Below, piece by piece: positions 45,402-56,337 of a stretch of 64,000 bases of DNA. Origin of the DNA: Eutreptiella sp. 'Long Island Sound 2002' (lineage: Eukaryota > Euglenozoa > Euglenophyceae > Eutreptiales > Eutreptiaceae); assembly GCA_964036045.1 (NCBI GenBank), contig OZ038379.1, positions 70,772,719 through 70,836,718 of the forward strand. The letters run 5' to 3'. Below the pieces are notes generated by a model. That model had not been told where the DNA came from. It ran no database searches and saw nothing but the letters and a program-made list of their open reading frames with translations. Numbering within the stretch: the first letter of the stretch is position 1; each line of letters starts with the position of its first letter. The position numbers and the translations under genes were made by a program.

Positions 45402-46112
45402 CCCCCCCCAGGCTCAGCACTCCCCAAATGAGTTGCTGACCCGAGCAAAAAAATAGCAAAACATGCAGGCCTTAACCTACAATACAATACAGATATTATT
45501 GTCTGTGATCTGGCTATTTCTACCCATTCCAGGTAAAAACAGCTACTATCTATGTGCAGATCATGCTAGTGGAATACCACTGGTACCAAAGATAGCTTTA
45601 CCCTCCTGAAAGGGATTTCTGTCACAAAACAGTGCTCTAGGGGAGTGGTGAAGTGGTGTTTCAACCTATACCCACTCAAACTCCTCAAAAGGTGTAAAAA
45701 CCTGATAAGTGCTCATGGCACACAACCTGAAGTGCTCATGGCACAGATAAAATTTAGTATAAAAATACTGAAAGAAAACCCCTGCTTTTTCCAACAAAAG
45801 CAGAAAAACAAACGGGAAAACCACTCTGCTTTTTCTCCAAGACAGAAGCAGCTGAAAAAGAAAAAAAAGACACACTGCTCACAAGCAGGCAGGTGCAAAG
45901 CAAAACAGAATTGCAAAACTGAGTAAACCAGAGTTCACTCAAAGTGTAAACCAGGGTGTATCCCACCACTGCTCATTGCAGATCCAAAATAGTATCTACA
46001 ACGAAAAAGAAGGCAAAGGCATATGTCAGTGCCTGCACACAAGGCGCTTGGCGCCACTTGTAGGCCAAAAAAAGGCTTCGTTGACAAAGTCAACTTTTGG
46101 ATGCATTGTAAT
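45402..46112 (-). other. D 3' noncoding region
   Basis: About 700 bp with short, A-rich, non-conserved ORFs. I see no supported gene. Confidence 0.5.
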
Positions 46113-46403
46113 TTACATCACATTCTGCCATCTGTGGCAGATATATACCACAAGGCGCTCACATCGCCAAAAGCTGACAAAGAAAGTGCTGCAAGCGCTC
46201 GCGTTAAGATCTACTCTCAAAACAAATCCTTGTTTTGATTTTCGTATGCTTGTTGATGTCGAAATTGAGTTGGTGATGGTCTCCATTTGTTTGTCTACAT
46301 TGCTTGCTAATTCCTCAAGTCTGTCGTATGATTGCTTCAATGAAGTATGAAACCCCATGAGGTCTTGGTGAAGTTTCCGAATTTGTTGATCATCGCTCGA
46401 CAT
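46113..46403 (-). CDS. D small coiled-coil ORF
   Basis: A 96-codon ORF starting at an ATG at 46403. It has heptad-like hydrophobic spacing in the first 50 residues (IRKLHQDLMGFHTSLKQSYD, LEELASNVDKQMETITNSI). Unknown function. It may be the C-terminal part of D's gag. Confidence 0.4.
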   Translation of the reverse strand: MSSDDQQIRKLHQDLMGFHTSLKQSYDRLEELASNVDKQMETITNSISTSTSIRKSKQGFVLRVDLNASACSTFFVSFWRCERLVVYICHRWQNVM

Positions 46404-46440
46404 ACGCGCAGGGTAACAGAGCGCTCTCAGCGCTCAAAAC

Positions 46441-47331
46441 CTAAAGGAAAGGGTTGTACTTATCTTCCTTGGAAGCCAAACGCTGGCCCCACTCTGACCG
46501 CGGTGGGCAGGAAGTTCGACACCACTTGAAGGCCTCCTTGTTTTCCACTTTGGAGACCAGAACGTCAACCAGTTCACTGAAGTACTGGGCAGCTCTTCGT
46601 CTTTGAACAGCTTTGCCTGCGCGTCGTCCTCTTCTTTGCTTGCCCTCACTGATGACCTCCTGAGATTGTTCGGACACCCAACTTCCCACACCTTTTTCGA
46701 AGCTTGTAGAATTCGTTACTCGGTGCTCCTTTCTTCGTTTCCAGGGCTCTTTTTGTGACCCATCGGCGTTGGCCTCTTCACTTGAGCTGCATCGTGACTC
46801 CTTTTGGTCTTGAGTTGACGAACTATTTTTTGTGGCTCTGAAAGGCGTAGAAGGCAGCGGACTTCTCAACAGCGAGACGATACTTTGTAGTTTGTGCAGC
46901 GCAACTTCCAGCGACGATTCCAATTTTGTAAACACACGTGACTACGCATTGTTCTTCGTCGGCGCTGTCTTTGACTTGTGTGGAACTGCTTTCGTCCTCC
47001 ACGGCAATTCTTCACTTTGTACGCCGTGAACCACGACCTTGTTGTCGGCGCTACTCAACTGCACCATGAGGGCATGGAAGAGACCTTGAAACTTGTACCC
47101 GAAATTCGCATAGAGCTTGGCGAACGTGAATTCTTGAGCACACCTCAGCTGTTCCCGCACGCGTCGTTCCTCTCTCTCCAGATCCTGCAGTGACGGCGAC
47201 CGTGATGGTGCAGGCCCTCTAGGCGGAGGCGGTGCCGGTCTTCTCGGCGGCGACTGCACGAGCATTGTTGACAGCGAGCTGGGATGTTTTACGGCTATGG
47301 TGGTTAGCGCTGATGTTGAGGGAGCGCTCAT
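46441..47331 (-). CDS. D gag-like ORF with one in-frame TAG
   Basis: The ATG at 47331 lies 54 nt after the 5' LTR. The first 129 codons are Pro-rich, then helical (LEREERRVREQLRCAQEF, YKFQGLFHALMVQL). A TAG at 46942-46944 interrupts. The same frame then goes on for about 166 codons with a Ser-rich and a basic stretch (KRRKEH, RRGRRAGKAVQRRR) that could bind RNA. Position and basic tail suggest a Gag-like role; there is no sequence motif to prove it. With such young LTRs, the TAG may be readthrough or a very recent mutation. Confidence 0.45.
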
Positions 47332-47384
47332 GGTTCCTCTGTGGGCTTGCTAAATCTGCAGCTGGGCGGCGGATATTGCGATCT

Positions 47385-47939
47385 TATTTTCAAAACACTT
47401 GTACGGTGTTTTGTCGTGTGCTTTCCAAGATCTTTTGTACCAAAATCCCAAATCTTGATTTCAAAGAACTCCTGGACGACCCACAATACCGAAGACGGCG
47501 CAATCCAATAGCGAAGCAAATAGCTGTAATACGACTTTTCTTTATAGTCCAGAAGTACTGAGCGATCTTGCCTCTTGCTGAGATCGCAATAATCCCATTG
47601 CACACTAAGACAAAAGACACTCAGAAAGTGTTCATGCATGCATTCGCACGTTACATTCCTACAAAATCAGATCTTCTTATAATAAAAATCAGTGCTTTTC
47701 CGAAAGAAAACAATGCACAAATCAGTGCGCACGCGTGCCATGCAGTGCCCAAAAAGCGGCATCTGCACCGCAACGCGACAGGATAATATATGGGTTTATG
47801 TAACATACATGTGTCAGTACAGCCAAGTACTGAGCGCGATACCTTAATGACGAAATAGCAGTAAACATAAGGAACCGAATCCTAGGGAAAACACAGGCTT
47901 TCAGGCTTGTCCTGTCCTGTCCTGAGCTCCCCTTTACAC
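47385..47939 (-). repeat. D 5' LTR
   Basis: Partner of 44694-45248. After it on the - strand comes AGATCGCAATATCC, with no recognisable tRNA-type PBS. Confidence 0.85.
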
Positions 47940-48246
47940 CACATTCCTAACCAGCACCATTTCACCCGAAAGAGTGCACATGAAGTTCCTAATGCTATCT
48001 CTGAGGCAAGAGTCAGACCAATTTTCATAAAAAATCTTTTGTATTATCCTTTTGTGATTGAATCTTTGTGTATAAACCTGCTTTGTCTATCTGCAGCCCT
48101 TCTGTGTTACACTGGATTCGAAAACCAATCATTGATTCGATCCACATCCTGTTCTTGCTCTACTTGCTGCTTTGGTTTGGGTTTTCAACTACAAAACCTG
48201 CAGGATTTCATCAAAATATCTAGGGCATAAATCAAGGACATCTTTC
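47940..48246 (+). repeat. C 5' LTR, last part (U5)
   Basis: Ends …GACATCTTTC, the same TTTC terminus as family A, followed by the PBS. Short blocks (CTGCAGCCC, GATTTCATCAAAA) are shared with the family-A LTR U5 at 5090-5260 (- strand). Confidence 0.65.
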
Positions 48247-48258
48247 CGGTAGCAGAAG
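48247..48258 (+). other. C primer binding site
   Basis: CGGTAGCAGAAG, aligned with A1's TGGTAGCAGAGA. One change affects the leading T of a tRNA-iMet-type site. Confidence 0.6.
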
Positions 48259-48329
48259 CAGTCCCTTGTGACCTTTTGAACCGACCCTGAGAAGAAGTGC
48301 AGCACAAAAAGCTCAACAACAAGTTCATC

Positions 48330-49926
48330 ATGTCCACGCAAAGCATCAGGACCTGGCCCATCAGAACTGTCCAAGTGCAAATGGGCAGCATGGCCCACCC
48401 TATGAGTGAACCACCTTACCGAGCTCCACAACATCTCAGTGGCGCATCTGGGTCCCAAGGAGATCCAGAACGCAGAAGGGCGGAAGAAAATAAAGGCCTT
48501 ACCACCGAGGCCTTAGCGGCCCACGGTGGAGACAGCTTCAGTCATCTCCACAGACGTGTAGCAGCCTCAGTATCCAGATCCAACTGTCCGGCTTCATCCT
48601 CAACAGCGATTGAAGGCCCTGAGGAGTATGAGGAACTGAGGAAGAAAATGGATGAATACATCCTCCATGAGGATTACTACAAATCCATTCGTGGAGAAGA
48701 TGGAGAGGAGCCATTGGCAGTACATGGATCCAGTCCACGTACAGACCTAGGGTCCTACGCGCACTCTGGCCCGCCGTCCGACAGAGCCGAGACTGCATCC
48801 CTGCCAAGACGACCAAGACCTGAATATCCAAGAGCATGTTGTCCAACCCCAAGGGCTCCTGAAGTGGGCCCGACTCGAGTTGAAGAACAACTTCATCCAA
48901 GGCCAACCTACGGTGCCCTGGACCATACGGCCGAGCTGTTGGCGAAACTCCTGTCTGGATCAGAAGATCCAGATGTGACGGCCCTATCGGAGTCCATTAA
49001 GGCTAAACTGGGTATTGCAGAACCCCAACCCAAGCCAGAGTTGCCCTCTCTCTCTCCAGGACTGAGTACCCTGGCCGAAGATCTTAAGAGATCAAGGGTC
49101 TCAAGAGAAAAGAGGGCTGTCAGCCCTGGCACCTCTTGGCAGCGTGTCGCCTTCAGGCCTAACTCCGGGGGGTGGGAAGACGGGCAGACCTATTGCCCGG
49201 GCGAACATCCAGCTGGAACTGCCGGAGTTCGACCCCAAAAATCTGCCCGAATGGGCAGAAGAATTTGCAGAGTTCCTTCTGCTGACTGGCCAATCCCATG
49301 TGGATGTGGCCACCAAATGCTCACTGCTGAAACGCTCATGCAAAAAGAAATTTTTGCAAAAACAGGTGAAACAGATTGTGAAAACCTGTTCTGCCTGGGC
49401 AGAGGTACTCCTGAGGTTGGAGAAAACATTCCTAGTCTATGAGACTGACCTCAGCGTACGCACACAGATCGAGGAGCTACCTATGCTCCCTGAGTTTCCA
49501 TCCGCTGCGTAAATTTCTGAATATGTGTGCGACTTGGAGTACTTGTTTTCGAGGATGAACGTGGGCTCCTACGGAGCCACTGAGCCCCACCTGTGGCTCA
49601 TGAGTAAGATCCCCCAACGTACATGGGATGATTGCCGCTCCACCTCTGAGAGGAAGAGCAGGACCCACTTGTACGATGAACTGGTGGACCTCTTGATTGA
49701 GCTAGCTCTTGAGAGAGAGAATGACTCCCACATGGAGAAATTCCTCAAGAAGCATTTGGGTCGAGGTGGTACCCCTACCCCCGAACGTGGCGAAGGGAAA
49801 GGGCCTAAAGATCCCACTAACACCAACCAGGGAGGTGGTAAAGGCAGGGGTAACCTAGGTGCCATGAATGAGGTTAAACCCGATGCAGGTACACCCCCCC
49901 CTGTTCTACTGCAAACCTGTCAATGA
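48330..49926 (+). pseudogene. C gag
   Basis: The ATG at 48330 starts a variable N-terminal region (ends near 49140) with acidic helices. A +1 frame change then leads to the capsid domain (LPEFDPKNLPEWAEEFAEFL, KQVKQIVKTC, VYETDLSVRTQIEELPML), which matches A1's gag motif for motif. An in-frame TAA at 49510-49512 is followed by the rest of the domain (LWLMSKIPQRTWDDCRSTSE) and a Gly-rich tail. Confidence 0.8.
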
Positions 49927-50353
49927 CAAGGGGGGACCTTGTCATGCCTCTGACTGCGATCTCCGCAGTGGCTGTATGCTGCAGATGAAACGTCAGCAGC
50001 ATACCAAGGATGGGAAACCTGTGACCCATCAGGACCATTTCAGGTGTACCATCACCTGTGGTTACTGTGGCAAACGTCGTCACTACGAGGACGAATGCCA
50101 CATCAAGAAACGCGAGAGTGACAAACTCAAGCGCCAGGAAGCGGAACGCCAGATGACCCAAACGCCCGCCAGAAATCCCCCGAATGGGGATAAAGGTGGT
50201 AAAGGAGGTGGCAAGGGGGCTGGCAAAAATGGACCCCCTATCCCCCAGAGGCGCTCATCAGCGCCCGTTGCTACACCCACTCCTGCTGCTACCCCCGCTC
50301 CTGCCGCAGGTGACCAAAAGAAGCGCCCCGGAGGGGATAACGCTACCCCTTAG
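49868..50353 (+). pseudogene. C nucleocapsid with zinc knuckle
   Basis: Contains CGYCGKRRHYEDEC (Cx2Cx4Hx4C), equal to A1's knuckle, then a Gly/Lys-rich and a Pro/Ala-rich tail. It is in the frame of the protease ORF downstream, with a TAG at about 50351-50353 and another stop before 50444. Confidence 0.82.
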
Positions 50354-50443
50354 GGGAATAATTCCAAGAAGAGGCGCTTGGCCTGGATGGCCAAGTCCCT
50401 CATTGCTGCAGGGGTGGATGTGAAGTTCCCTGATGAGGAGTAG

Positions 50444-50930
50444 GTGGGCGGCTCCGAAGAGGAGGACTTGCTTTTCTGGATCCTCGTGAAAATCGGGGAT
50501 CAAGTTTTTCGAGCGGTGCTTGACACCGGTGCAACACTTTCCGTAGTGGCCCGGCGCCTGCTAAAAACTTTCAAGAAAACTAAGACCGTGGCCATAAGAG
50601 TAGGGGATGGGCGTACCATCCATTCCTTGGGGGGGGTCGATGTGACTATATGTCTGGGCGACGAAACCGTGACCCAACACTGCAGAGTGCTGGACACCGA
50701 CGCCTTTGACATCGTCATTGGCACCGACTTCCTACGAAAAAACCCCCAGGTAAAAATGCTGTCCCTACAGCGCCCCTATTCTTTGCACTGCGACTTTGGC
50801 AGTGGGCTATTCTCCGTACCTTTGGAGCTGTCAGGACGAAAAGAGTCTGGGCTGCGCTACGCATCCAAGACTAACTATCGTACTGAAAACTACCAATTGG
50901 CCCGTCACGTTCTTGAAGATGGACTGGCGG
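50444..50930 (+). pseudogene. C aspartic protease
   Basis: Active site VLDTGATLSVVARR near residue 24, AIRVGDG, and GTDFLRKNP downstream. It continues without a stop into the methyltransferase-like domain, which shows that both belong to one polyprotein. Confidence 0.87.
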
Positions 50931-51407
50931 CCCTTCAGGTAACCCTGGATGAGATCCAGGTGGAATTGTTTGCGAGCCAACAACAGCACATCATGCAGTT
51001 GTACTGCTCGAAACAATTGAACAATGCTTTCCGTTTCTTCTGGAAAGCAATGGGCCTAGCGTATGCTAACCCTCCCTTCTCCCTGCTCCCGAAGGTTCTA
51101 ACCAAAATCGTTTATGAGGGAGGAAGGGTTGTTATGTGCACCCCTGACTGGGGTTGCTCTGGTGAACATGCTTACATGGCGCTGTATGCTAGATCGAATG
51201 ACCGTGGGAGGAGTGCAACTCCCAGGCAGCCCCATCTATGTGCCTGAGGACTCAGACACAGCTATGCAGGCCCCTGAGTCGGCCAGTTTCCTGTCCATCG
51301 TCGACGGATCTCTCAATCCTGTACCCCTGTGTGACCTAGACCAGGTGCTACTGAAAGAGGTCATGGCCGAAAATCGTGGCCTGACCCTTTATGATCTCAA
51401 AAATTGA
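50931..51407 (+). pseudogene. C methyltransferase-like domain between protease and RT
   Basis: Best copy of the module: VELFASQQQHIMQLYCSK, NAFRFFWKAMGLAYANPPF, KVLTKIVYEGGRVVMCTPDWG. A one-base insertion near 51174 then shifts the frame to LDRMTVGGVQLPGSPIYVP and FLSIVDGSLNPVPL. NPPF is the catalytic motif of many N6-adenine methyltransferases, and a related domain is known in DIRS-type elements. Whether it ever bound S-adenosylmethionine cannot be told: no clear Gly-rich SAM loop is visible. Confidence 0.55.
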
Positions 51408-52160
51408 TCTCCTGAGCACCTATCTGCCACACTTACAGGGTGTGAGTCTCCCGAGGACTATCTGGAACCTGCAGCTGTAAAAGAGGATGCTGACGACCAA
51501 CTGTCTGAGATCGCCAGCACTATTCCTTCTGTTGATCCCAGCTGTGTTGACCTAAAACATAGTGCCTTCCTAGCCCAGCTGTTGCTAGAGGAGGTAGATC
51601 TAGAGTCAACCTCTGAACCCGCTTCCCGTGTTGGGAAGCCAGTGCTTCACATGCAGCCTATGCACACAGGTGAACCCGTGGCCCGGAGTGCTGATGCTCT
51701 GGCGCGGCCTGCTGCTAATAACATGCCATTGTCTGAGCATGACACTCAGGAACTCCGGCGGCTGTTGTACCTGGAGGCCGAAGGTATCAAGCGCCAAGAG
51801 CGGCTGCAATACCTCAGACAGACCTGGAAATCCTCTATCTGGTCTGAGGAGGACGATGAGTCCTATACGCTGCCTGATCCTGAGATACCTCTAGTGTATT
51901 CTCCGCACTATTGGGAGCAACGTCCCCCTGAGTGGGACGATGGTTCTGTGCCTGCCGAAACTGCTGCTTGGCAGAAAAAGAAAGAACACGGAAAAAGCAA
52001 CCTCCATGCTGAGGAGGATTTCCTCCAGAAACTGGAGAGTCTTAACCTTGACCCCCGCCTGAAGAAACTGCTGATAACCTATGGGGAGGTGTTCGGCGCC
52101 TTGCCGCCTCCCCTTTCTTGTAAAAAACTGGTCCGGATGGACCTGAAATTGAAACCATAA
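51408..52160 (+). pseudogene. C linker before RT
   Basis: Low-complexity acidic stretch, then KLLITYGEVFGALPPPLSCK, as in A1 11401-11480. Ends at a TAA (52158-52160) that replaces a Glu codon; the frame continues into RT. Confidence 0.7.
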
Positions 52161-52830
52161 TTTGAAAAGACGCGAGTGAGGCGTCGTCCCTATCCCGCTT
52201 CACAGGAACAGGTTGAAGAAATCGAGCGCGAGATCCAGGAAAGCATTGATGCTGGCCTCGTTGAAGATTATAAGCACGGGGACTATCCCCATCACTGCAG
52301 TCCCTGTTTCCTGGTTGCCAAACCAGGGTCGACTGCCCTACGTCTTGTTGTAGACTATGGTGAGGTCAACAAGAAAATCCAGAACCACTCAGGGAGTATT
52401 CCTAACATGGAAAACACCCTGGAGCGTATTGCCAAATGCAGGTATAAGACCAAAATGGACAAGCGCTCTGGTTTCTGGCAAGTGGACCTAACCGCCGCAG
52501 CTCAGGAGCTGTTGGCCTTTATAACCCCTAAGGGTCGTGTCTTCAAGTGGAAGGTTATGCCTTTCGGGGTGGCTAATGCCCCAGCGCTTTTCCAGGAGCT
52601 TATGAACAAAATTTTGTACATACTGAGGCGCAGGCCTCTAGTACAAGAGTTGATTTCCCGGGATGCAGAAATGGAGGCTCACATCGACGACGTGAGTTTG
52701 GATACTAATACCAAAGAGGACCATGTCCTTCTCCTCCATGAATTTTTCATTGTCTGTCAAGAAAACCATCTCCGAATCAAACTCGAAAATATGTGAGTTT
52801 ATGAAAGAGGAGATGGAGTATTTGGGTTTC
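52161..52830 (+). pseudogene. C reverse transcriptase
   Basis: RRRPYPASQEQVEEIEREIQ, CSPCFLVAKPG, VVDYGEVNKK, SGFWQVDL, FKWKVMPFGVANAPALFQE and catalytic AHIDDVSLD. Both Asp residues are intact and the residue before IDD is His, as in family A. A one-base insertion near 52790 shifts the frame before the EFMKEEMEYLGFDV block. Confidence 0.88.
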
Positions 52831-53892
52831 GACGTGGGGTATGGCTGGTGGAAACCAGCCGCGTCTAAGATGCAGCCCCTACAGGACATGCAGATTCGCG
52901 ATGACCCTGAGAAGGGCCTACACGATGTGAGGAGTTGTGTGGGCGCCTGTAATTTCTATCGGCGTCACATCCACAATTTTACTTACTCCTCTGCACCCTT
53001 CACTGACCTAATCAGGAAAACTACTCCCTGGAGGTGGACCTCCAGAGAGGAAGAGTGTTTCCAAGAGTTGAAGAAGAAGATTGCTTCCTCCAACTGCCTG
53101 GGAGTGCCCTGCCCTGAGGGCGAGATAGTCCTGATCACTGATGCCAGTGATGTAGGGGGGGGAGGTACGATCTACCAATGGCAGGAGCTTAACCCCGCTG
53201 AACTAACCCACTGCCATTATCGTACTACTAGACTGAACCATGATGGTTCGTTGAAACATGACTATCCTACCAGTGAGTGGCGACTGGTGCCACTGGGACA
53301 CTGGAATTGGAAATGGAACCAAGCGCGTTCGAATTACAGCACCTATGACCAGGAACTCCTGGCCGGTATGTTGGTGCTATCGTCACAATCCCGACTCCTG
53401 GGATCTAACCCTATTGTCTGGCTGTGTGACCAGGAGCCTGTGAAGTCTTTTCAGAAGGGCCCACCACCAGAGAAAGCAAAGCTAAAACGGTGGTGGACTT
53501 ACCTGAGCCAGTTCAGGCTGACAGTGCATCATATGCCCGGGATAAAGAATGAACTGTCTGACTATATATCGCGCAACAACTTCGATGCGCTCATTGGTGA
53601 GAGCTCTGAGGCGCTCGCAAGAGAGGCTTTCCAGCGTATGGATGTCCAGCTTGACCTGTCCATGCGCACTGCTGGAATCCTGGAGGGTTGGAGTCTAACC
53701 GACTATCAGTCAGAGTATGAAGAAATTCTCCAAACCCTCAGCACTGGTCTCGAACCCCGTGTCATTGACGGGCACCAGTGGTATAAAAACAATCAGTATC
53801 TCTTCTACGAGGACCGAATTGTGGTGCCTGAGGCACGACTGGATGGGTGCCAAAGAGTGGTCCCATCTCAGTTCTGGTCACACTTGCGGTAA
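52831..53892 (+). pseudogene. C RNase H and integrase N-terminus
   Basis: CNFYRRHIHNFTY, the Asp in ITDASDVGGGG, the Glu in NYSTYDQELLAGM (Asp in place of Glu directly before Gln) and HHMPGIKNELSDYISRNN. It runs on to the DRIVVPEARL strand of the integrase, where a frameshift near 53860 ends the ORF. Confidence 0.85.
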
Positions 53893-54625
53893 TCGCTCAG
53901 TAGACTTCTTCCGTGAGTGTCTCTACTCTAGTCTAACCCTGACTGAACTGAGGTCGCGTATGCAGACCATTGTGGATGCTTGTGGCTGTCATGCCAGCAA
54001 GCAGAGCGACAGTAGGGATAGGGGCCTGATCTCCAGCTTACCCATACCCTATTATGCTGACACTCTTCTCTACGTGGATTTTATCCACAGCCTACCACGC
54101 TTTGGCGGCTATGATAGTTGCCTCGTGGTCACCTGTGGTCTATCTCGCTTCACCCGTGTGTTCCCTTGCAATAAGAAAGTCACAGGTGAGCAGACTGTGA
54201 AAATGTTGGTCGAACAATGGTTCGAACCCTATGGAGCACCTAAGCAGGTGCACTCTGATGAGGATGTACGCATCCGCAGTGACACTGGGTGGTACAAACG
54301 AGTGCTAAATGCCCTCAACGTGGAGGTAACCACAGGTGTGCCCTATACCCACACGTCTAACCCTCTCTGTGAGAGACAGAACCGTGTGGTGGAGCAAAAC
54401 TTAAGAATCCTGATGAAACAGGAGCGCACCAAGGACTGGGTACGCCTAGTGCCCTGGGCAGTGCTGACCATGAACTCACAGCGGAGCTCTCCCCCCACGA
54501 ACTGTTCCATGCAGGACGACCTGCTTAGTTCTTCAAGACCCCCTTTCCTGAGGACTTCAAGAGCCCTGGGGGATATTGGCTGGAACACAAGCAGTCTCTG
54601 GCTAACCAGGCTGGTACTAACCTGA
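53850..54625 (+). pseudogene. C integrase
   Basis: Zinc domain HLSSGH (His-x4-His), then ACGCHASK where the last Cys of the family A CxxC has become Ser. Core: VDFIHSLPRFGGYD (Asp), VHSDEDVRIRSD (Asp) and NPLCERQNRV (Glu). Frame lost near 54530. Confidence 0.86.
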
Positions 54626-55236
54626 GACACATTCGTGACCGTGAACAGAGCCGACTGAACCACCTACGGCGACCTGCCAGCTTCAGGGTTGGTGACCTTG
54701 TTTTCGTACACCATTCACACCCACCCTCCTGGCCACGTAACTGCCTACAGGACCCTTACTTTGGACCCTATCGTATCATCAGGATAGATGGATCCAGGAT
54801 CCATGTCAGGTGCAGTCCCCGTCTAGGTGGTGAACTGCTGTGTGCACCTAAGCATTTGAGGCACTATCACTCCCCTGACGACTTGTCTTGGGATGAGTGG
54901 CGCCTCAGCGACAGTGAGGTTGAACGTATAGACCTAGAGAACGCTGCCAGTCCAGGGGAGGCAGACAAACTCGAAGAGATGACTGCCGATGAGATGGCAG
55001 TCGATGGTTACTACGTGGTTGCAGGTATTGCTCGCCACGAGTATAAACAAGGCTGGAAATTCCTAACCCTGTGGGATGGCTATGGGTTGTCTGAGGCGAC
55101 CTGGGAACCTATGTCAGCCTTCATACAACCAGATGGGAGTATCAACCCCATCTTCCGCACTTACCTCGTTGAGAACAACCAGGGGCAGCTCCCAACCCGT
55201 GCTGAGACTATGTCCCAGCGTAAGAAGCGAAACTAA
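54626..55236 (+). pseudogene. C GPY/F module and chromodomain
   Basis: RVGDLVFVHH, DPYFGPYRIIRIDG (GPY/F), then the intact 126-codon ORF 54856-55236 with GIARHEYKQGWKFLTLWDGYGLSEATWEP, a complete chromodomain core. Ends with a basic KKRN at TAA. Confidence 0.82.
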
Positions 55237-56109
55237 TTGCCCTGTGTCAGTCTACTGACAGGTGCAGTGAGCACTCTTCTGCAGACGTGCCTGTGTATGG
55301 GTGTAAGAGCAGTTGTCACAGTTGCCCCGCATTGCATCGCAGGACAGGACCGTTAGCCCCCCGTGACAACCACTCCCTGGCCGCAGGCCATTGGTTTTTT
55401 CACAGACTACTGCTTACTGAGCACTGCACTGACCCTGTCTGTGCCCTGCAGACGCTTATCAGGATTGCAGCCACCCAGCGAGTGTATGCCTTGTTGACCA
55501 TGTGTTGCATGGGGACTGCCCTGATGTAATGACCTAGGGGAACCAACGAAGAACGGTGGCTTACTACACCAGGGGGGAATGACAAGCAAGGTGTTATGAG
55601 GCAAGGTGTGTCTTTCCTCCTTGGGGACAAGCGAGCCCACAGTTAGGACCCCTGACTGGTCCAGACCCATGGGGTTCTATTCTTCCGTACAGGGTTTACC
55701 ATACCCCTATGAGTGCTACGTATGTCTGTGTGTGTCTCACTTCTCTCCCCGGCGTGGCTCCCGGAGACCAGGCTTCGCTGACGTCAGACCGAAGGTCCTA
55801 ATCAGGTACTATTACCACTCCTATGGCGCCCAATTTCTGTGCTGGCGCCTATCCTTGGGGGAAGACGGCAAAAACCCTACCTACTAGAGGGGAGGGGTGG
55901 CGAAGTGTGCTAAGGGCATACGAAACGGCGTTTTTGCTACAGGCCAAAAGCTAACGCACTCCCCTGCCCACGAGGAAAAGCACGCGGGACAGGAGACACC
56001 ACTACACTACACTCACTAACACCAGCACCGGCCTTCGAAGGCAGGGTGAGCACTCATCACTTGCACTGAACTCCTGCCAGGCCTGCTGACCCTAACCCCT
56101 ACACACGCT

Positions 56110-56337
56110 ACTGGGTGCTGCTGTCGAAGATGTCTCGGGTCCTAATGACCCTCCTGTGAAGAAGACAAGGGAACACAGCGCTGCTAAGCAACTGTGGCCT
56201 AACAGGGGACGCCACAACGCGTTTCCCCTGCTAGGGCTTGGAGGGAAGGGGTGCTCTTGTTGTGTGCACAGCGCGGATGTCGATGAGGTCGAACTGCCCT
56301 CGCCACTCCTGGCTGAGGCACAGTCAATTGATTTGTG
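56110..56337 (+). pseudogene. C copy of ORF3
   Basis: Open frame with SGPNDPPV, LGGKGCSCCVHSADVDEV and LAEAQSIDL, matching A1/A2 ORF3 at both ends. The middle is read in a shifted frame relative to A and returns by a compensating indel. No initiating ATG. Confidence 0.35.

Larger units (their letters stand above)
44694..47939 (-). mobile_element. D: young non-autonomous LTR element in C's 5' LTR
   Basis: Two direct repeats of about 555 bp (44694-45248, 47385-47939) differ at only two positions that I can see. In - sense the LTR starts TGTAAAGGGG and follows a GGGGGGGGA purine tract (45257-45249). The interior, about 2.1 kb, encodes a gag-like ORF and a small coiled-coil ORF but no protease, RT or integrase. 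It must rely on another element's enzymes. No clear target duplication or TGG-type PBS is seen. The LTR 3' end (…GAAAATA) is not canonical. Confidence 0.72.
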
